From: Torreya grandis
Taxonomy: Eukaryota > Streptophyta > Pinopsida > Cupressales > Taxaceae
DNA length: 64,000 bases
NCBI GenBank assembly: GCA_037957365.1
Contig: JARHVA010003263.1
Coordinates: forward strand, 1,135,001-1,199,000
Reading direction: 5' to 3'
A program made the translations under genes and the position numbers. This document shows, piece by piece, positions 35,411-49,350 of the stretch. The notes under the pieces are model-generated. The model saw only the letters and a list, made by a program, of their open reading frames with translations. It did not search any database and was not told the DNA's origin. The stretch's first letter is position 1. Every line of letters starts with the position of its first letter.

Positions 35411-38408
35411 AAATGGGTATGTATTTAACATGTACTATAAGGTAATAGAATAAATAAGATGAAAGTGACTAGGTTGAGGTTTGTAGTATAAATTCAATTT
35501 ATAAAAATATCAATGTGAATTAATATTATGAAGTAAATAAAGATAATTAAAATAATTTGGAGGTCAAATAATTTAATTTAAACTTAATTTAAGATATTGA
35601 ATCATATCTATGGAAAGCGTGAGACAATAGTTAAGAATCTCTCCAAATGAAAAGGACAGTCCTCACATCCACTGGATATACCACGACCCTAGGGGATATA
35701 CTATAAGACCCCCAAAAGTGGTTATTATGTATTTAAAGAGGAGATTTATGTGTGAAGTTAATCAAAATCAAAGGCTTGGGTTATTTGGAAGATTATCTAT
35801 TATAGATGTAGAGGATATTCATATATGATAACATAAGGATGGAGTAGTTTGTAAATATTTTACAATATTATAATTAAAATAAGGAATGGAAGGATTGTGA
35901 AAAACAAGATGATGAAATAAACCATAATATATAAGTATAATAAGGTGTTTTAGAGTTACTAAAACTAATAAATAAAAAATTAAATATGTTTAATACCCAT
36001 TAAAAGTAAAAATATAAAACGTTGGTTAGATAAAAATTCAAAATTATAAAAATTAAGATAATATTTAGAAAAAAAGGAAACAATAAATTTAATATAATTT
36101 TCAACACCAAAATAAATACACATCATTAATATTTGAACTAAATAAAAGTGAAAATGATAAAATTGGAAAAAAATTAAAAATAAATTTAAGAAAAAATAGA
36201 AAAAATTAAAACAATTTTAAAAAAAATTAAAAAAATGATCAAAAAATGAAATGGGGGAAAATAACTAAAAAAAATAGGGGGAAAATAAAACATTAGTTTT
36301 TGAAGGTGTTGAATAGAACTGTCTTATAAGTTTAGCCATAAAAATCAAGTGGGAGTGATATGGTTCCTCATGTCAGATGTTTACATTTATAGGTTAATAG
36401 TTTTTTTTGGCCCTTTGATATCATTAATATTTGTGAAGTGTTAAATAGATTATTTTGGTAAACTACCAAGATTATTCATTTGAGTTGTCTCAAGGATGAA
36501 AAATGTCTTAAAAAAGGTTAGACAAGAATTATCGTTTGCCACATAATCCCAATTACAAAGAGAATGGTGCAATGGCACTCTAGACACTGTGTACCATCAT
36601 ACAAAGCTTTGTAGCATATAATATGCCCTTGGATGAAAAAGGTACATATTCATCAAGGTGAAATAAGGGTTTATATATTTCAGTAATAGTTATGGATGGA
36701 AAAATTATGGAAATGAAAATATAGACCTGTGTGAAATTGCATGGAGCATCACAACATCTTCCACACATTTGGATGAAGCAGTTGTATATTCAACATATTT
36801 GGTAGTTAATTGGGTGGTATATTTTGGTACTATTGTTAACATTTTTATAAGATTGATAATTAACTAATTACTAGGTGTAATCATTATTTTTAAAAGGTTA
36901 TATAAAATAATTTAAATTAGTTGTGAAAGAGAATAAAATTTATAAAGTGAGATAGATAAGAAAAGAAATATATGCATATATAATGTAAGATTGAGATAAC
37001 ATATATTTAAGTGAAAATAAGTTTAAAGTGTATGGTAAAATGTAATCGATATTTATATTAATGAATACATAAGATTTAGAGTAGAAATTTTATGTTATGT
37101 GTTATATGTATAGAATATAATGAATTTTTTAAATATAATATAAATAATATATAAAAGTACATATAATTACTCCCCTTTGCATAATAAAAGTTTTATTTTA
37201 GGTCATTCATTTTTTAAAGGGGTACATATTACATGATTTATTTAAAAAAATGTATTGGAAATAATTTTTTTAATAATTGATCATCATGAGTAAAATATAA
37301 ACAAGAGACAAAAATCCCTCTGTGATGAGAAGAGTCTCCATTTAAATTAAGAAATTTAAATTTTAAAACAACAAATCTTATATAAATGTGAATGCAATTA
37401 TTTCATAAACAAAAGGGTTTACAATAATGTCATTATATATGGCCTTAATTTTTATATTTTGAGATCATTGAGAAAAAACTTTAATTTGATTTTGTAAGTC
37501 ACACAATATTATAAACATTATAGTAGTCATTTCAGGATTTGAAATGGAAGTTGAAGTAGAATAAGTTAGACTAGGAGATTTTTTCAAAATAGAAAGATTA
37601 AAAACATGTGATGAAATTTGAGATGCATTATAAGAAAGACATGGTTTAACAAGAGCAATGTTAACAACATGTTAGGACATTAAAGAGGCTTGAGAAGAAA
37701 TTAAAATATTTTGATAATTATAAAGAACTTGAAAAGCAATGGGAAAATGTTGAGAGAGAGATCATAGCATTTTGAGAAGGAGAAACATGTAGAGTAATAG
37801 GAGAATCATTATAAGCAATACAAATTTGAGCATGAGTAATTTTATAATAAAATTGAGAAATGATTACGTGATGAGGCAGAGATTGAAATGTACATTACAT
37901 GAAATATGCACTTGATCCACATTATGAGAATTCGTTATCAATTATAAATCTTATATGGTATCTTTTTTTCTATCCTTATTTTATCCCATTGATTTATATT
38001 TTATCTTGCAAATTATTTCAATACATTTATCAATCCATCTATCTCATTGGGATTTTCCCTAAATTATTTCTTAAAATTTGGAGGAGTTTTAATCTTATCA
38101 TGTTCATATAATTAAACTTATTTATCATGGTCTACTTCACATTCATTCTCATTTGGGGAACCATCCATAAAAATTTTATTTAAAATACCTTCATTATAAT
38201 TTTCAAAATAAAACACATTTTCTAGAGCAACATTAGCTACATTTCAAGATTATATAGGGAAGATCTAAAATTAACTAGAGAAATTTAAATATAATAAATA
38301 GGTTTAGGATTAATCCTAACACTCTTCTTATTTATTGGATTAAATATAATAAAATTTGGTAGAATAATAAGAGGTGAAACAATAAACACAAACACCCATG
38401 GAAGAGTT
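35411..38408. other. AT-rich DNA with weak coding traces
   Basis: No gene is supported. A-rich, low-complexity sequence runs to about 36290. On the minus strand, 38210-37900 holds a broken frame with protein-like segments (NVALENVFYFENYNEGIL and KTPPNFKK), and 37870-37520 holds another. Both are interrupted by stops and frame changes. I cannot assign them to a family. Confidence 0.35.
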
Positions 38409-38724
38409 TTTTGGCCCAGACATCAATAAATAATATGAACAAATTACATTATGAATAACGTATTTGACAAAAGTTTTAAAAAAGTATTATTTTGATATTC
38501 TAACTTATTTATTTTTTTACAATGAATACCTTTTAAAAGGCATTCAGATAAGTTACCGAGGGTAACTACCCAATGGGTTGAACTAATTGTATGTTAACTA
38601 ACTAACCCATCATTTATTAAATAATAACTATGGAGGTGTCACATAAAGTGATGCATGCCCCAAAAATTAGTATTTTAATCTAAGAAACATAATAAATAAA
38701 CACACTTGGATCAAATATACAACA
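38409..38724 (-). repeat. 3' LTR of the 38.4-41.1 kb element
   Basis: On the minus strand it starts TGTTGTATATTTGATCC after the purine tract. It aligns with 40784-41092 throughout. The shared marker GGTAACTACCCAATGGG occurs in both. Confidence 0.9.
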
Positions 38725-38733
38725 AACCTCCTT
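38725..38733 (-). other. Polypurine tract
   Basis: AAGGAGGTT on the minus strand abuts the 3' LTR start, as expected for the plus-strand primer. Confidence 0.7.
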
Positions 38734-40370
38734 GATCCAAAGGGGTATAGATGATGAAGATCTGGAGCTATGACTATGAAGTCATCAATGAATATTTGCT
38801 ACATCTACAAACTAACACACTGTACATTGTGGTACTGATCAAAACTGATGTCACTCCATATAGAATTCCACCCTATAAGTTGTGGCATAAAAGGCTAATG
38901 AACATGATCAAGGCCTGCTTATCCCTTATGATCATCATACCGTACTGTAGTAGAACCTAATCAAAGCCTGTCCACCTACACCGACGTATATAAGGTCCCA
39001 CACAGGAACCCATCCAAGTGATCCTCTAGTACTCTATATGGCACATCTATCAGATGACCAACAATCACCAACATCACATGCATGGCTTTACTCAACACTC
39101 AAAATGCTAACAAATCTAATGTTGACTCATATAACCACTAATGATTGATTAAAGGCCACTATGTAATATCTTCCCCCCATTAGGTGAGAGGTAAGAAGTT
39201 ATACAACATAAAAAAAATTCAAACTAGTTTGTTTGCTCCTCAAGAATCATATCAACGTACTTAAATAAAATCAAAACTAAAAGAAAAGTACACAAAACAA
39301 AAATTTCTATCCCAATAGTGAACCCATTTCTAAGTGAATAACAAACTAGAGAAGGGAAATTATCCTCCAACCTCTATGGATCATCCAACCTCCAGTTGGC
39401 TCTATTTAGCCAATTAGATCCTTAGGGACCTATAAACACCGAAATGTAACACCATAATCACCAAAAATAGAAGTGATGGGACACATCATTACAATATTTA
39501 TTTTATGCATACAACACATTTATATCATTTGAGAAAAATTTGGGGTGTCAGATTCCACCAAAAATGCACTTAATTTCATTAAAATGCATAATTTATTCAA
39601 AATATGTAAAAATCATATTTACGCATGCCATAATCAAAAATTTATCATGTTGATGCTCTTATAAATCTATTTCCATGAAAAATAAGTGGTCATATGAAGA
39701 ATTTAGCCACCGTATGCAGAAAATACGATAGTTTGAAATTTTGCTCCTCTATCAAGCTAGGCAAACCCCCCCTCAATGCTTATTCAAAAAATTTGACTAG
39801 TTTATGGGGATTAAAATATCATATCAAGACATGATGGATCCTTCCTTATTTATACTCATTGAAAATCTATCTGAGTCTAGTTTTCAAAAGGTAACTTTGA
39901 CAAAATAATATGATAGTGTGTTCAAGATATGGTAAACTGGTCATGGTAGGTGTAGATTTTTTTGGTTTTCACAATTAAATCAAATAACCCCTTTGAATAT
40001 ATATATATATATATATATGAAAAAATAACTAACCCCTTTTTTTTCTTGTTTATTCCTTGTGGGACCTAGTAAAACCTAAATGTTTGAAATTATATCAAAA
40101 TATTAGATTTCATAAAATATTATAATTTTCTAGGTTTATGATATTCACACTAGGGACATCTTACAAAATAGCTTCAATAAAATTTGTTCAGAGATCAGGG
40201 TTGCAACTTTTATCTTTATAATATGAGGGATTAGTGTTATTCTTAATTGTCTGGCTCCTCTTCACCCTTCCTTGAGTAATGGCCTCAAGCATTATAGTAG
40301 CCTGCCTTTATCATTATGCTTGTGTGTGAAAATCCATGGTCCTAGTTTTAGTGATTTCAATTTATTTATT

Positions 40371-40372
<2 letters not shown>

Positions 40373-40403
<31 letters not shown>
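40373..40403. repeat. (TA)n microsatellite
   Basis: About 30 bp of TA dinucleotides inside the non-autonomous LTR element. A shorter TA tract lies at about 39999-40018. Confidence 0.9.
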
Positions 40404-40407
<4 letters not shown>

Positions 40408-40770
40408 TCAAATACATAATACTTCACATCATTATTTCAAAACCAGAGGATTGCATCGAAGATGACCACCAGTTGGTGATGTAGAAGAGGTAGAGATGGA
40501 ACAAGATGTATAGCAGGGAGCTTTATCAAAAACCATATAGAAACATGGTGTAGAACTAGGAAGTTGACTAGTGCTAGTGATTTTTAAATATTGTGATGAA
40601 AATATTGAAATAAATGACTTACCACTGTGCTTTTTTGAATTAAAAAATAATATCATAACTACCTTCTATCATGAGAAGCATTTTCTTGTAGTGCCGTAAA
40701 AATAGTATGCTACTCTTTAAAACATAAGTTTATCTTCCATTCACGCTGCATGGATTCCTCCTTCAACCAA

Positions 40771-40782
40771 GCTCTGATATCA
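40771..40782 (-). other. Primer-binding site (initiator tRNA-Met)
   Basis: TGATATCAGAGC on the minus strand, one base from the LTR end. It differs at one position from the standard TGGTATCAGAGC site for initiator tRNA-Met. Confidence 0.85.
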
Positions 40783-40783
40783 T

Positions 40784-41092
40784 TGTTAGCCCAGACATCA
40801 ACATATAATATGAACAAATTACATTATGAATAACATATTTGATAAATTTTTTATAATTTATTATTTCAAGATTCTAACTCATTTATTTTTGTACAATGAA
40901 TGCATTTCAAAAGGTATTCGGGTAACTACCCAATGGGATGAAGCACTTGTACATTAACTAACTAACCCATCATTTATTAAATAGTAATATACTAACTATG
41001 AGGGTGTCACATAAATTGATGCATGCCTCAAAAAATATTATTTTAATCTAAGCAACATAATAAATAAATAAACTTGGATCAAATATCCAACA
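40784..41092 (-). repeat. 5' LTR of the 38.4-41.1 kb element
   Basis: On the minus strand it starts TGTTGGATATTTGATCC at 41092 and ends GGGCTAACA at 40784, one base before the primer-binding site. Confidence 0.9.
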
Positions 41093-44000
41093 GAGTTCTA
41101 GGTTTTGAAAAATATTTAGGATAAAATTAACCTAGGATTTGGAATAAAAATCAAAGGATCTAGTGTTATTAGATCTGAAAGAATGTAATGAAACAAACTC
41201 TATAAAAATTGAATAGATAAATACTGAATCTAAGGACTAAGATCTACCCCTAAAAGGTGTTTAAAAGAGCACATGTTCACCAAAATTTAATATGGGTAAA
41301 TGAATTTAATTTAAATTGTAAAAAAGATACCCAAATAGATTTAGGTATGCCTAAATAATGGTTAAAATTAAACAAAACCTAGTTAATTATACTAAAACTA
41401 TATAAATAGAGAAATATAATATTTCAAGATGCATCTTGAATATTCAAATATCAGGTGACAGACATTAAAATTTAATAATGAGAAAAAATTATCAAGAATA
41501 ATTATAGGATGACCTAGAAAACATGTGATGATCAAAGAATGGCATATAAACATTAATGATAAAAACCTAACAATGTCTAAATTATCAAGTTTCATCCTCA
41601 GGAAATACAAAATAGGAAAAAAAATTGAAAATTGTGTTCATTTGATCTAGGGTTACAAAAAAAAATCTTATTTTGTTACCTTCATTTAGATTACTATGAA
41701 AATGAACTTTTTCTTCTTTCCCTAATTGGGAAGTTATATCCAAAAAATCTAAGGAAAACAATATAATTTTTGGGAAATGTGTTATACCAAGAGATAAATG
41801 AGATATCTTGATATTTTTTAGGGCCCTCAATAATGTACAATATTTAAAAAACACCCCAATAATTATACTAAATCATCGCCTAAACAAATCAATATAATGC
41901 AATATGTTGTTGATATGAACTTCAGTGCTACAATAAATGCTCTAATGATATCTTGATTTATATAAATGCTTGTAAATGATCAATAAATTTTTTTAACAGT
42001 AATAAATTATTTTCAAATTATAGATAATTTTTAAAATGACTTTTATAAGTCTCTAAGATATTTTGTAGATGCATAAATGCACTAGGTTGCTTATGTATTT
42101 ATTAATGACTTAAATTAAAACTAAGACCATATTGACATGAAAATTGATATCAAATTGTATTAAAATAAAATATATATGGGACAAGGGTCACACTAGATAG
42201 AGGGGGAAATGGCTCAAATGATCCCTATCAAGGTCATATAATTACACTCCCAAACACGTCTAAAGTGTAATTGCATGCTCCATACAAGTATGGAGAGTGA
42301 TATCATGCTTCTTTTTACCATAATTCTAATTTTATAAAAAAAATAAGGAATAAACTATTACAATGAATATATATAATAATATAGCTATGAAAATACATAA
42401 TTCAAATATACTTAATTGGCTAAGTAACAACAATAAGAAAAATAAATAAATAATTAGACTATGAAATGTAAGTATAAAGGGATAAGTAATGATCACACAT
42501 TATTATTTTTATAAGATTTTAGAAGTTTGGATCTATAAATATGATTGTTTAATTTTATTTTGCATTTTTTTAACTTTGATTTGACATAGCTCATCATGGA
42601 TAGTTGCACACCCTACATGGGTTTCACCTAGGTAAATTTTTATTTATCATATCCTCATTACTAGGTCTATGTTTTTTTTTTCTGAATCTAACATACATAT
42701 CATTTTAAAACCTTATTTTCCTATCATTAGTTTTCTTCCACTTTTTTCATTTTTATGTACCAACACTTTCTTGAATTTATAGGCATAATGCGTTGAATTT
42801 TTTATTCCTTATATTTCACCGAGATTAAAACTCAAAACAAACAAATTGTTTCTAGAGCTATGAAAATACCAAAGAAACATTGTAAACTACACATCCCACA
42901 TAATCGAATCAAACCTCCACATATATTTGACTGAGTGTAAATGTAATTGATTGAGTAAGGATTTTGAACCTCTTCTTTCAAAGAAGTGATGATGTAGCTA
43001 CATGAAATATAAAACCTTTTTTTAATACAATGGGAGATTGACATATTAATATTGATAACTCTATCACAATCATGTAATATACAACTCAATGGATCTCAAC
43101 TTAAAGTAGGAGGAATAAAGAAACTCAATTCTTAGATTTACTCTATGTTTAGACCTTGATATTTGTTCGATGATCCTTTGTTATTGATATATAGGGCATC
43201 TTATGACATGATGGGGCACATTAACCAGCTTTATAAATGATAAGATCTAAGATTAAGGGTAAAATATCAATGAAAATGGGAAAAAAACCTATGAAGGCAA
43301 ATGGGACAAACCCACACAAAGTGTGGATCTACTCGGATATAATTACGTAGGGTGTGGAACTATCTAGGAATAGATAAAGGCTCATATCTCAATGAGGAAC
43401 ATGATAATAAATGATATTTATTCCAATTATGCTAATTTATATAATCTAATAAGTTCTTATATGTTCTCTTAAGGTTAAATGGATACCAATGTAGGGTCAA
43501 AAAAATTATAGAAATAAAAATATATACAAAAGAATGTTAAATATTGTAAATTAGGGACAAGACAGGGCAAAAAGGTCTTTTACAAAATTTAGGTGTTTGC
43601 AAAATGCCTCAACTTTGACTTGGGTACATGAACATGATTAAATACATGAATGCATCAAAATATAAATCTGAATGATTTAAAATATATACCTTCACTTACT
43701 TAAGTAAGGGACAAGGCTTTTTTTACGTATTTTCTCAAGATATGCTTCTATTCACATGTATTTTTTATATTTATAAAATAAGTTCCAATTTATACAAGTA
43801 TTAAATGAGCATAAAAAATATTATATGTTTGAATTTCTAATTTTTAATATTTATATTAAAAAAACTGAAAAGAGATCACAAGAATGAATACACTTGACTA
43901 TTATTTTTGAAACTAGAATTTTGATAGTTGCTAAAATTCTGGGAGCTACTAGGGCCCAATCTAATTATTGTTCAAGGAAGTAGATAAATTTTCTCAAGTT

Positions 44001-47000
44001 CATTCATGTTCACTTCATTTTTTAATTTTTTAAAAATATAACTTGATATATGCCCCATTTTAAGGTGAGGGATGAATACCTATGCATCAATCACTCATCT
44101 CAAAAGAAAATGTTAAGTTCCTCATATGTCAAAAAAATAATTTATCCAAAGCTTTAATATCTTAAAACAGATGCAATGAAAATTGAATATAGTTGATACT
44201 AATGAATTATATAAAATTTTAATTTAGCATAGGAAAGATAAGCAAAACATAGTGATAAACTCATTCAAATCAAAATGGTAAAGTAAATAGGGGATTTGGT
44301 AGATACAACTGAAGATTTGAAAAGTAAAGTTTCTTAGATGGAAGATAAAATGGTCCAAGTAGAAACTAAGAGAAAGAAGCTTCAAGATAGCATTGGCAAA
44401 CTCATTCAAATCAACATGTTCACCATCAAAAATTGTGCTACTAACATCATTATATTTTAATAAAGTCTTAATAAGAAAAAATAAATAAAGGAACCAAAGC
44501 TAATAAAAGAATAAAGATGAAATAAAAAGGGGAGGTAATTGAGGCAAAGGATGTGGATATAGAGATAACCATATACTACCTCAAATTCATGGTATAGAAA
44601 TTTGAGGTGGCCAAAGCATTGAGTGATTTTGGATATTCATAATGTTTTGGTTGGTTATTTCTTTGTTATCTTTTTATTATTTTTTAGTTGTATTTTTTTT
44701 TAAAAATATACTATAGTTTATGGGATTTTGGTTGGCTTTGTCTCATTTTAGCCTCTTTATTTGGTACTTTTATTACTATATCTATTGTATTTATACTATT
44801 TGAGGGCTGAGGCCCTTTCAAAATACCATTTTTTACCCATATTAAAAATTATATAATCATAACACAAAAGGGTATGATTTCTTCATAAGAAAACCAAGAT
44901 AGGAATAACTATAATGTCTAAAATGTGATATAATATTCCCCCTTTTGATCCATATATATAAATGAGAACATAGACAAGTAGTATTCCCACCATATGTGCA
45001 TGTTATAAACCATGGAAACATAGACACCAATAAAGTAAAATAATATGCATGATAGACATCATGACTTCAATCACAATATATAAATATGCATGATGAACAT
45101 CATGGATACATGTATTGAATAAAAAACAAAACACATGGGTTAGTTAGTAGATAATTTAGTGATACAATACTCAAGAACAAAACTCACAAAACATGAGTAT
45201 AAGAGGATCCTCTATGAACAAGGATGTAAAATAATAAAATACATCATAAGAAAGATAAAATTTAACATACAATAGTTGATTTAGCCATGTAACAATCACA
45301 ATTAATATATCAATGTGATATATAAGATATAGGTACTAGCATAAGATGTAGTAACCAGTGAGATTTATCTCAATATGACATAGGACAAGGAATGAAATAT
45401 ATCACTATGTAAAGTTTTCTATATGGTAATGCCCCCAAGATAGGACATGCTATCTATAAAAAAATGTCCTCTTAAGATGTGGGAAAATAGTGTGTAGTCC
45501 AAAATCATGTAACTTGTGAATGTTCATTGCACCCACTCATTAAATACCATGAAAAACACATGTAAATCATGGATTAAAAACTCTATAATATTTGAATATG
45601 TAACCATGTATAAAATAATGTTTTTTTTATTATTACATTTTTTAATGGTTTTGAATTATGTATTTTAAGATGTTTTTTAATTTTATAACATGATATTTCA
45701 CCCCTTGATGGAAGAATTATATGAACATGTTATATATCAATTATGATAAGCATAATGTAATAATATGTAAAATTATGTGATGGGGATAATGTCCCATAAA
45801 TGTAATAATGAAAGGTACATATGTAGAATATCCCCCAATTGCAAGATAATATCAATGTGTAATGATAAAATGATTTAGATGAATATGGGGAAAGGCCCAC
45901 AAATGAAGACATACATGGGGAAACAAAATTTCCACTAATGTTTAAAAACTTAATAGTATAAAGATATGACAATAAATATACCATGAGTGATGACCTATCA
46001 TATGCCATGATATGTGTAAGATCTAGAATATGAATATGAAATGTAGACTCATAAAAAAGAGGTATAATAGACTCCATGTGTATAATAGGTCAATAAGAAA
46101 TATGTATGGGTATGATACCCCCATAGGAAAATATTTGATTTAGGAAAGAAACAATGGGTATCATTCCCCCATTGGGAAACCATCTGATTAATGAAACACA
46201 TATAATATAAACCATATGTCCTATTAGGCTATGTGACTCAAACATAATTAGGAACTAATTCATCTAAGTGAACAAAATTAGTCAATAGCTCATGGGATAG
46301 AGAGTCCCCTTGTTTTTTGGACTTGTTGGTGATCCTAGGGCCAAGAATATCTAAACAATATAGCATGTATAGATTATGATTTCTTCCACTGAAAGTTCAA
46401 TTAATTTGCTCATGATATTCACAATCTCACAATTGGTTTCATCTACTCACACTATTTAAAATGTAATGGGTAGATAATTTATAATTAAAAAAAAAGAGAG
46501 GGAGAGAGTAGTGTATAAAAGAGATTAATATCTTGATTGAAATAGGAATTTTGATACTAATAAATTAGATTAATGTGGGATATAATTAATATCACTGGGC
46601 ATTAATTCTAACTAATGCACAAACTAGAACACCAGAATGAGCAAGACTTAAGGAAAATTATGTGAACATGAAATCTATAACCCCATTTAAAATAAAACTA
46701 TTACACAAGCCTGGAACTATTTTCACACTATGACTAATGTAAGCCTCAAGATAGCTAGAATGAGTTATCAGATCCAATTAAACTAGCTTCTACACAATCT
46801 AATTATATATCCACTTGCACACCAACAACATCAAAAAATTATTTGCATATATTAATTCTCAAATCAAGATCTTTGGAAAACCATAAATACAAAAAAAGGA
46901 GAAAGGGCAAGTGAAATCCTGGCTCAATCTCAACAAAGTTTTGGTACTCAAATGTGTTGACCCTTTATAATGGCAAGCAATGTTGCTTATATAGACAATG

Positions 47001-47747
47001 TTAATCCATCATGACTATGATGCAAAAACATAAATTACATGCTCTTTATACAAACATTAAATGAAATAACTTATTAGATCTCAATTTTTTGTGATAATAC
47101 ATCAATAAAGGATAATGATCTAGTCATGGAAAAATTTTAGATATAACTTCCATGATGAAAGTCAATTTAATGTCCAACACACTCCAATTTCCAATGATAA
47201 AAATTCACTCCCCCTGATTTTTAATTTCTTCTACTACCTGATTAACAATCCAATGATAAATAGCCACCTTATTCTGGATTATTCCCAAGGATTGAGTTTA
47301 TGAATTCCTAATTTCTTATGTTTAACTTCAAGTGATCCAAACTTATTTTAAATGAAATTATTTATTTATTGAATGTTGAGGCCCAAAAAATATTGGAACA
47401 GACTATAAATAGGTGTATTATGTCCTCTTGATGAACCTATTGATATTTTTATCTTTTGGTTTGACTCTACCTTGGAGTTGTGAACATTCTTCTCAATTTT
47501 GCCCTCTACCTTCACCTATCCAATGCTTTAGGCATTGCCATATCCATGCTCATTTCCTCTTGTGATTATCTCACCTGATATTCCTTGCATGTTATTTTCA
47601 ATTGAATATGTGTTTTAGATGATCCAAAAGGCTTGGGTCTATGTCTTGTAGTCACCATATCTCATCTACTTGTAGTCTTTGTCTATAGTTAAATGAAAAA
47701 CTATCACTATTCTTCCCCTTGCTATCAGATTTAGGTTCAATGTATAT
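41093..47747. other. AT-rich DNA, no firm gene
   Basis: The longest open frames, 41585-41854 and 45730-46077 on the minus strand (89 and 115 codons), show no recognisable family and have biased composition. A stretch at about 44530-44840 resembles a retroelement 3' end (T-rich, with GAGGGCTGAGGCCC), but nothing supports a precise call. At 46108 and 46157 a motif close to GGTATCAT.CCCCCAT.GGGAAA occurs twice. Two related copies lie beyond the right end of the large gypsy element. Confidence 0.4.
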
Positions 47748-49350
47748 TGATGGGGATGCTTGTGTCTACTTCACTACCACTATTTTTATTTCAATGACTC
47801 AAATTCTTCTGTATACTTGGTGACTATGTTTTATGCCAATGCCATCTTTTGGATTAGTGGGATGATGACATGTGGATGAATCTTGTTGTTGTGCTTACCT
47901 AGAAATGATTGTAAAAGAAACATTGTTGACATCATCTCTAGGTTAATTATATGATGACACATGGATGAATCTCATTGATCCACTCACCTAAAAATGACCA
48001 TATAAGGAATTTTTATGACATCATCTCTAGGTTAGTAGGATGATGACATGTGGATGAATCTCGCTACTCTACTTGCCTAGAAATGACCATACAAGGAAAT
48101 ATATTGATGTAATATCTAAATTAGTGGGATGATGATATAGAGATGAATCTCGCTAATCTAATCACCTTAAAATAGTCATACAAGGAACTATGTTAAAGTC
48201 ATCTCTAAGTTAGTAGGATGATGACACATGGATGACTCTCCCTACTTTTCTCACCTAAAAATGACCATAAAAGGAACTTTAGTAAAATCATCTCTAGGTT
48301 AGTGGGATGATGACACATAGATATCTCTTGTTACTCTACTCACCTAGAAATGATCATACAAGGAACTCTGATAACATCATCTCTAGGTTAATATTGTCAT
48401 CACTCTAGGTTCCTTGGTTGGTGCTAAGAGTCACAATCATGGGACCTTTATCCTTAAGGATTTATCACTATGGATTAACTCCTAGTCTATCGAGTTTATG
48501 ATATTGTGCCAAGTGTTGCAATATTGATACTTGAGAATTTTTAAAAGACTTAGTCATTTTTTTTAAAGATTTGACTACAAAATTCTCTCTATTAGTGGGC
48601 CTTTAACATGAGGACGGAGATTAATCACTGCAAAAACTTTAGAAGATATATTTAAACAAAATAATGTCAAGATGAATTAGAGAGATAATTAATATGTTAT
48701 TTTAAAAAATCCAAATAAATTATTAGTGAAAATGAAATTTTGTAGAAGTAAAAACCCAAAAACATAAATAAAGTTAAATTTCAATGTAGACTTTAACCAA
48801 AAAATCACTAGTCTGATGGAAATAAATCATTTCAAGATCTAAATAAACATTTAAAATCGATAATATGACCTTTGAATCAAAATTTGAGCTAAATATAAAT
48901 GAATAAAGATAATTATAAAATAAAAATTTGAACTATAAAACACAATAAAAATGTTTCCTGCTAGGTTAAATAAACAACAACATGATCATGCAAAAACGTA
49001 CATTTCACTCAACATTTAAAATTAAATGAAGAATATATATCAATGAAGCATAAATAAACTAGAATCACTTAATAAAACTTCAAAATATCAGTCTCTATTT
49101 CTTAAATTTTTGACAAAGATAGTCTTAATCATCATGGATGAATAACCAAGTGAAGTGATGTCAAAGTTATAAAAAAATATAGCTCATGAGTTGGAGACTA
49201 TAAATGAAACCTAATCTCTAAAATTTGAGAGGAATTCAAAAATGAATTCATACCATTATTTAGAAAAATGGGGAAAAAATAATGATTCTAATTAAGAGGG
49301 TTTCCATATGAGATCTTGAGTAATGGGGCATGTTAGACCTCACAAATGGC
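47748..49350 (-). repeat. 3' LTR of the large gypsy element
   Basis: In plus orientation it begins TGATGGGGATGCTTG, matching TGAGGGAGATGCTTG at 56567. It shares with the right copy the marker TATACTTGGTGACTATGT, the six-unit 89-bp array, the TTAATATTGTCATC segment and the final GAGTAATGGGG near 49328. Homology fades near 49350. Confidence 0.75.
47861..48396. repeat. 89-bp tandem array (six units) in left LTR
   Basis: The marker GATGACA or a close variant recurs at 47864, 47953, 48042, 48131, 48220 and 48309, exactly 89 bp apart. Each unit contains CTCACCTA.AAATGACCAT and GACATCATCTCTAGGTTAGT segments. Confidence 0.95.

Larger units (their letters stand above)
38409..41092 (-). mobile_element. 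Non-autonomous LTR retrotransposon (2.7 kb)
   Basis: LTRs of 316 bp (38409-38724) and 309 bp (40784-41092) flank 2.06 kb with no gag or pol. A perfect 5-bp target-site duplication, GAGTT, lies at 38404-38408 and 41093-41097. On the minus strand a primer-binding site (40771-40782) follows the 5' LTR and a purine tract AAGGAGGTT (38733-38725) precedes the 3' LTR. The element must borrow proteins from another retrotransposon. The interior contains two TA microsatellites and otherwise AT-rich DNA. Confidence 0.9.

Noticed and set aside
37520..38210. Minus-strand coding-like segments
   Set aside because: Interrupted by many stops and frame changes, with no recognised family; kept only as a remark.
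41585..41854. 89-codon minus-strand open frame, considered as a pararetrovirus or retroelement piece
   Set aside because: No catalytic or zinc-finger motif and no coherent coding on either side; the resemblance was too vague to call.
45730..46077. 115-codon minus-strand open frame
   Set aside because: It has biased aromatic and hydrophobic composition, no recognised motif and no support from neighbours.
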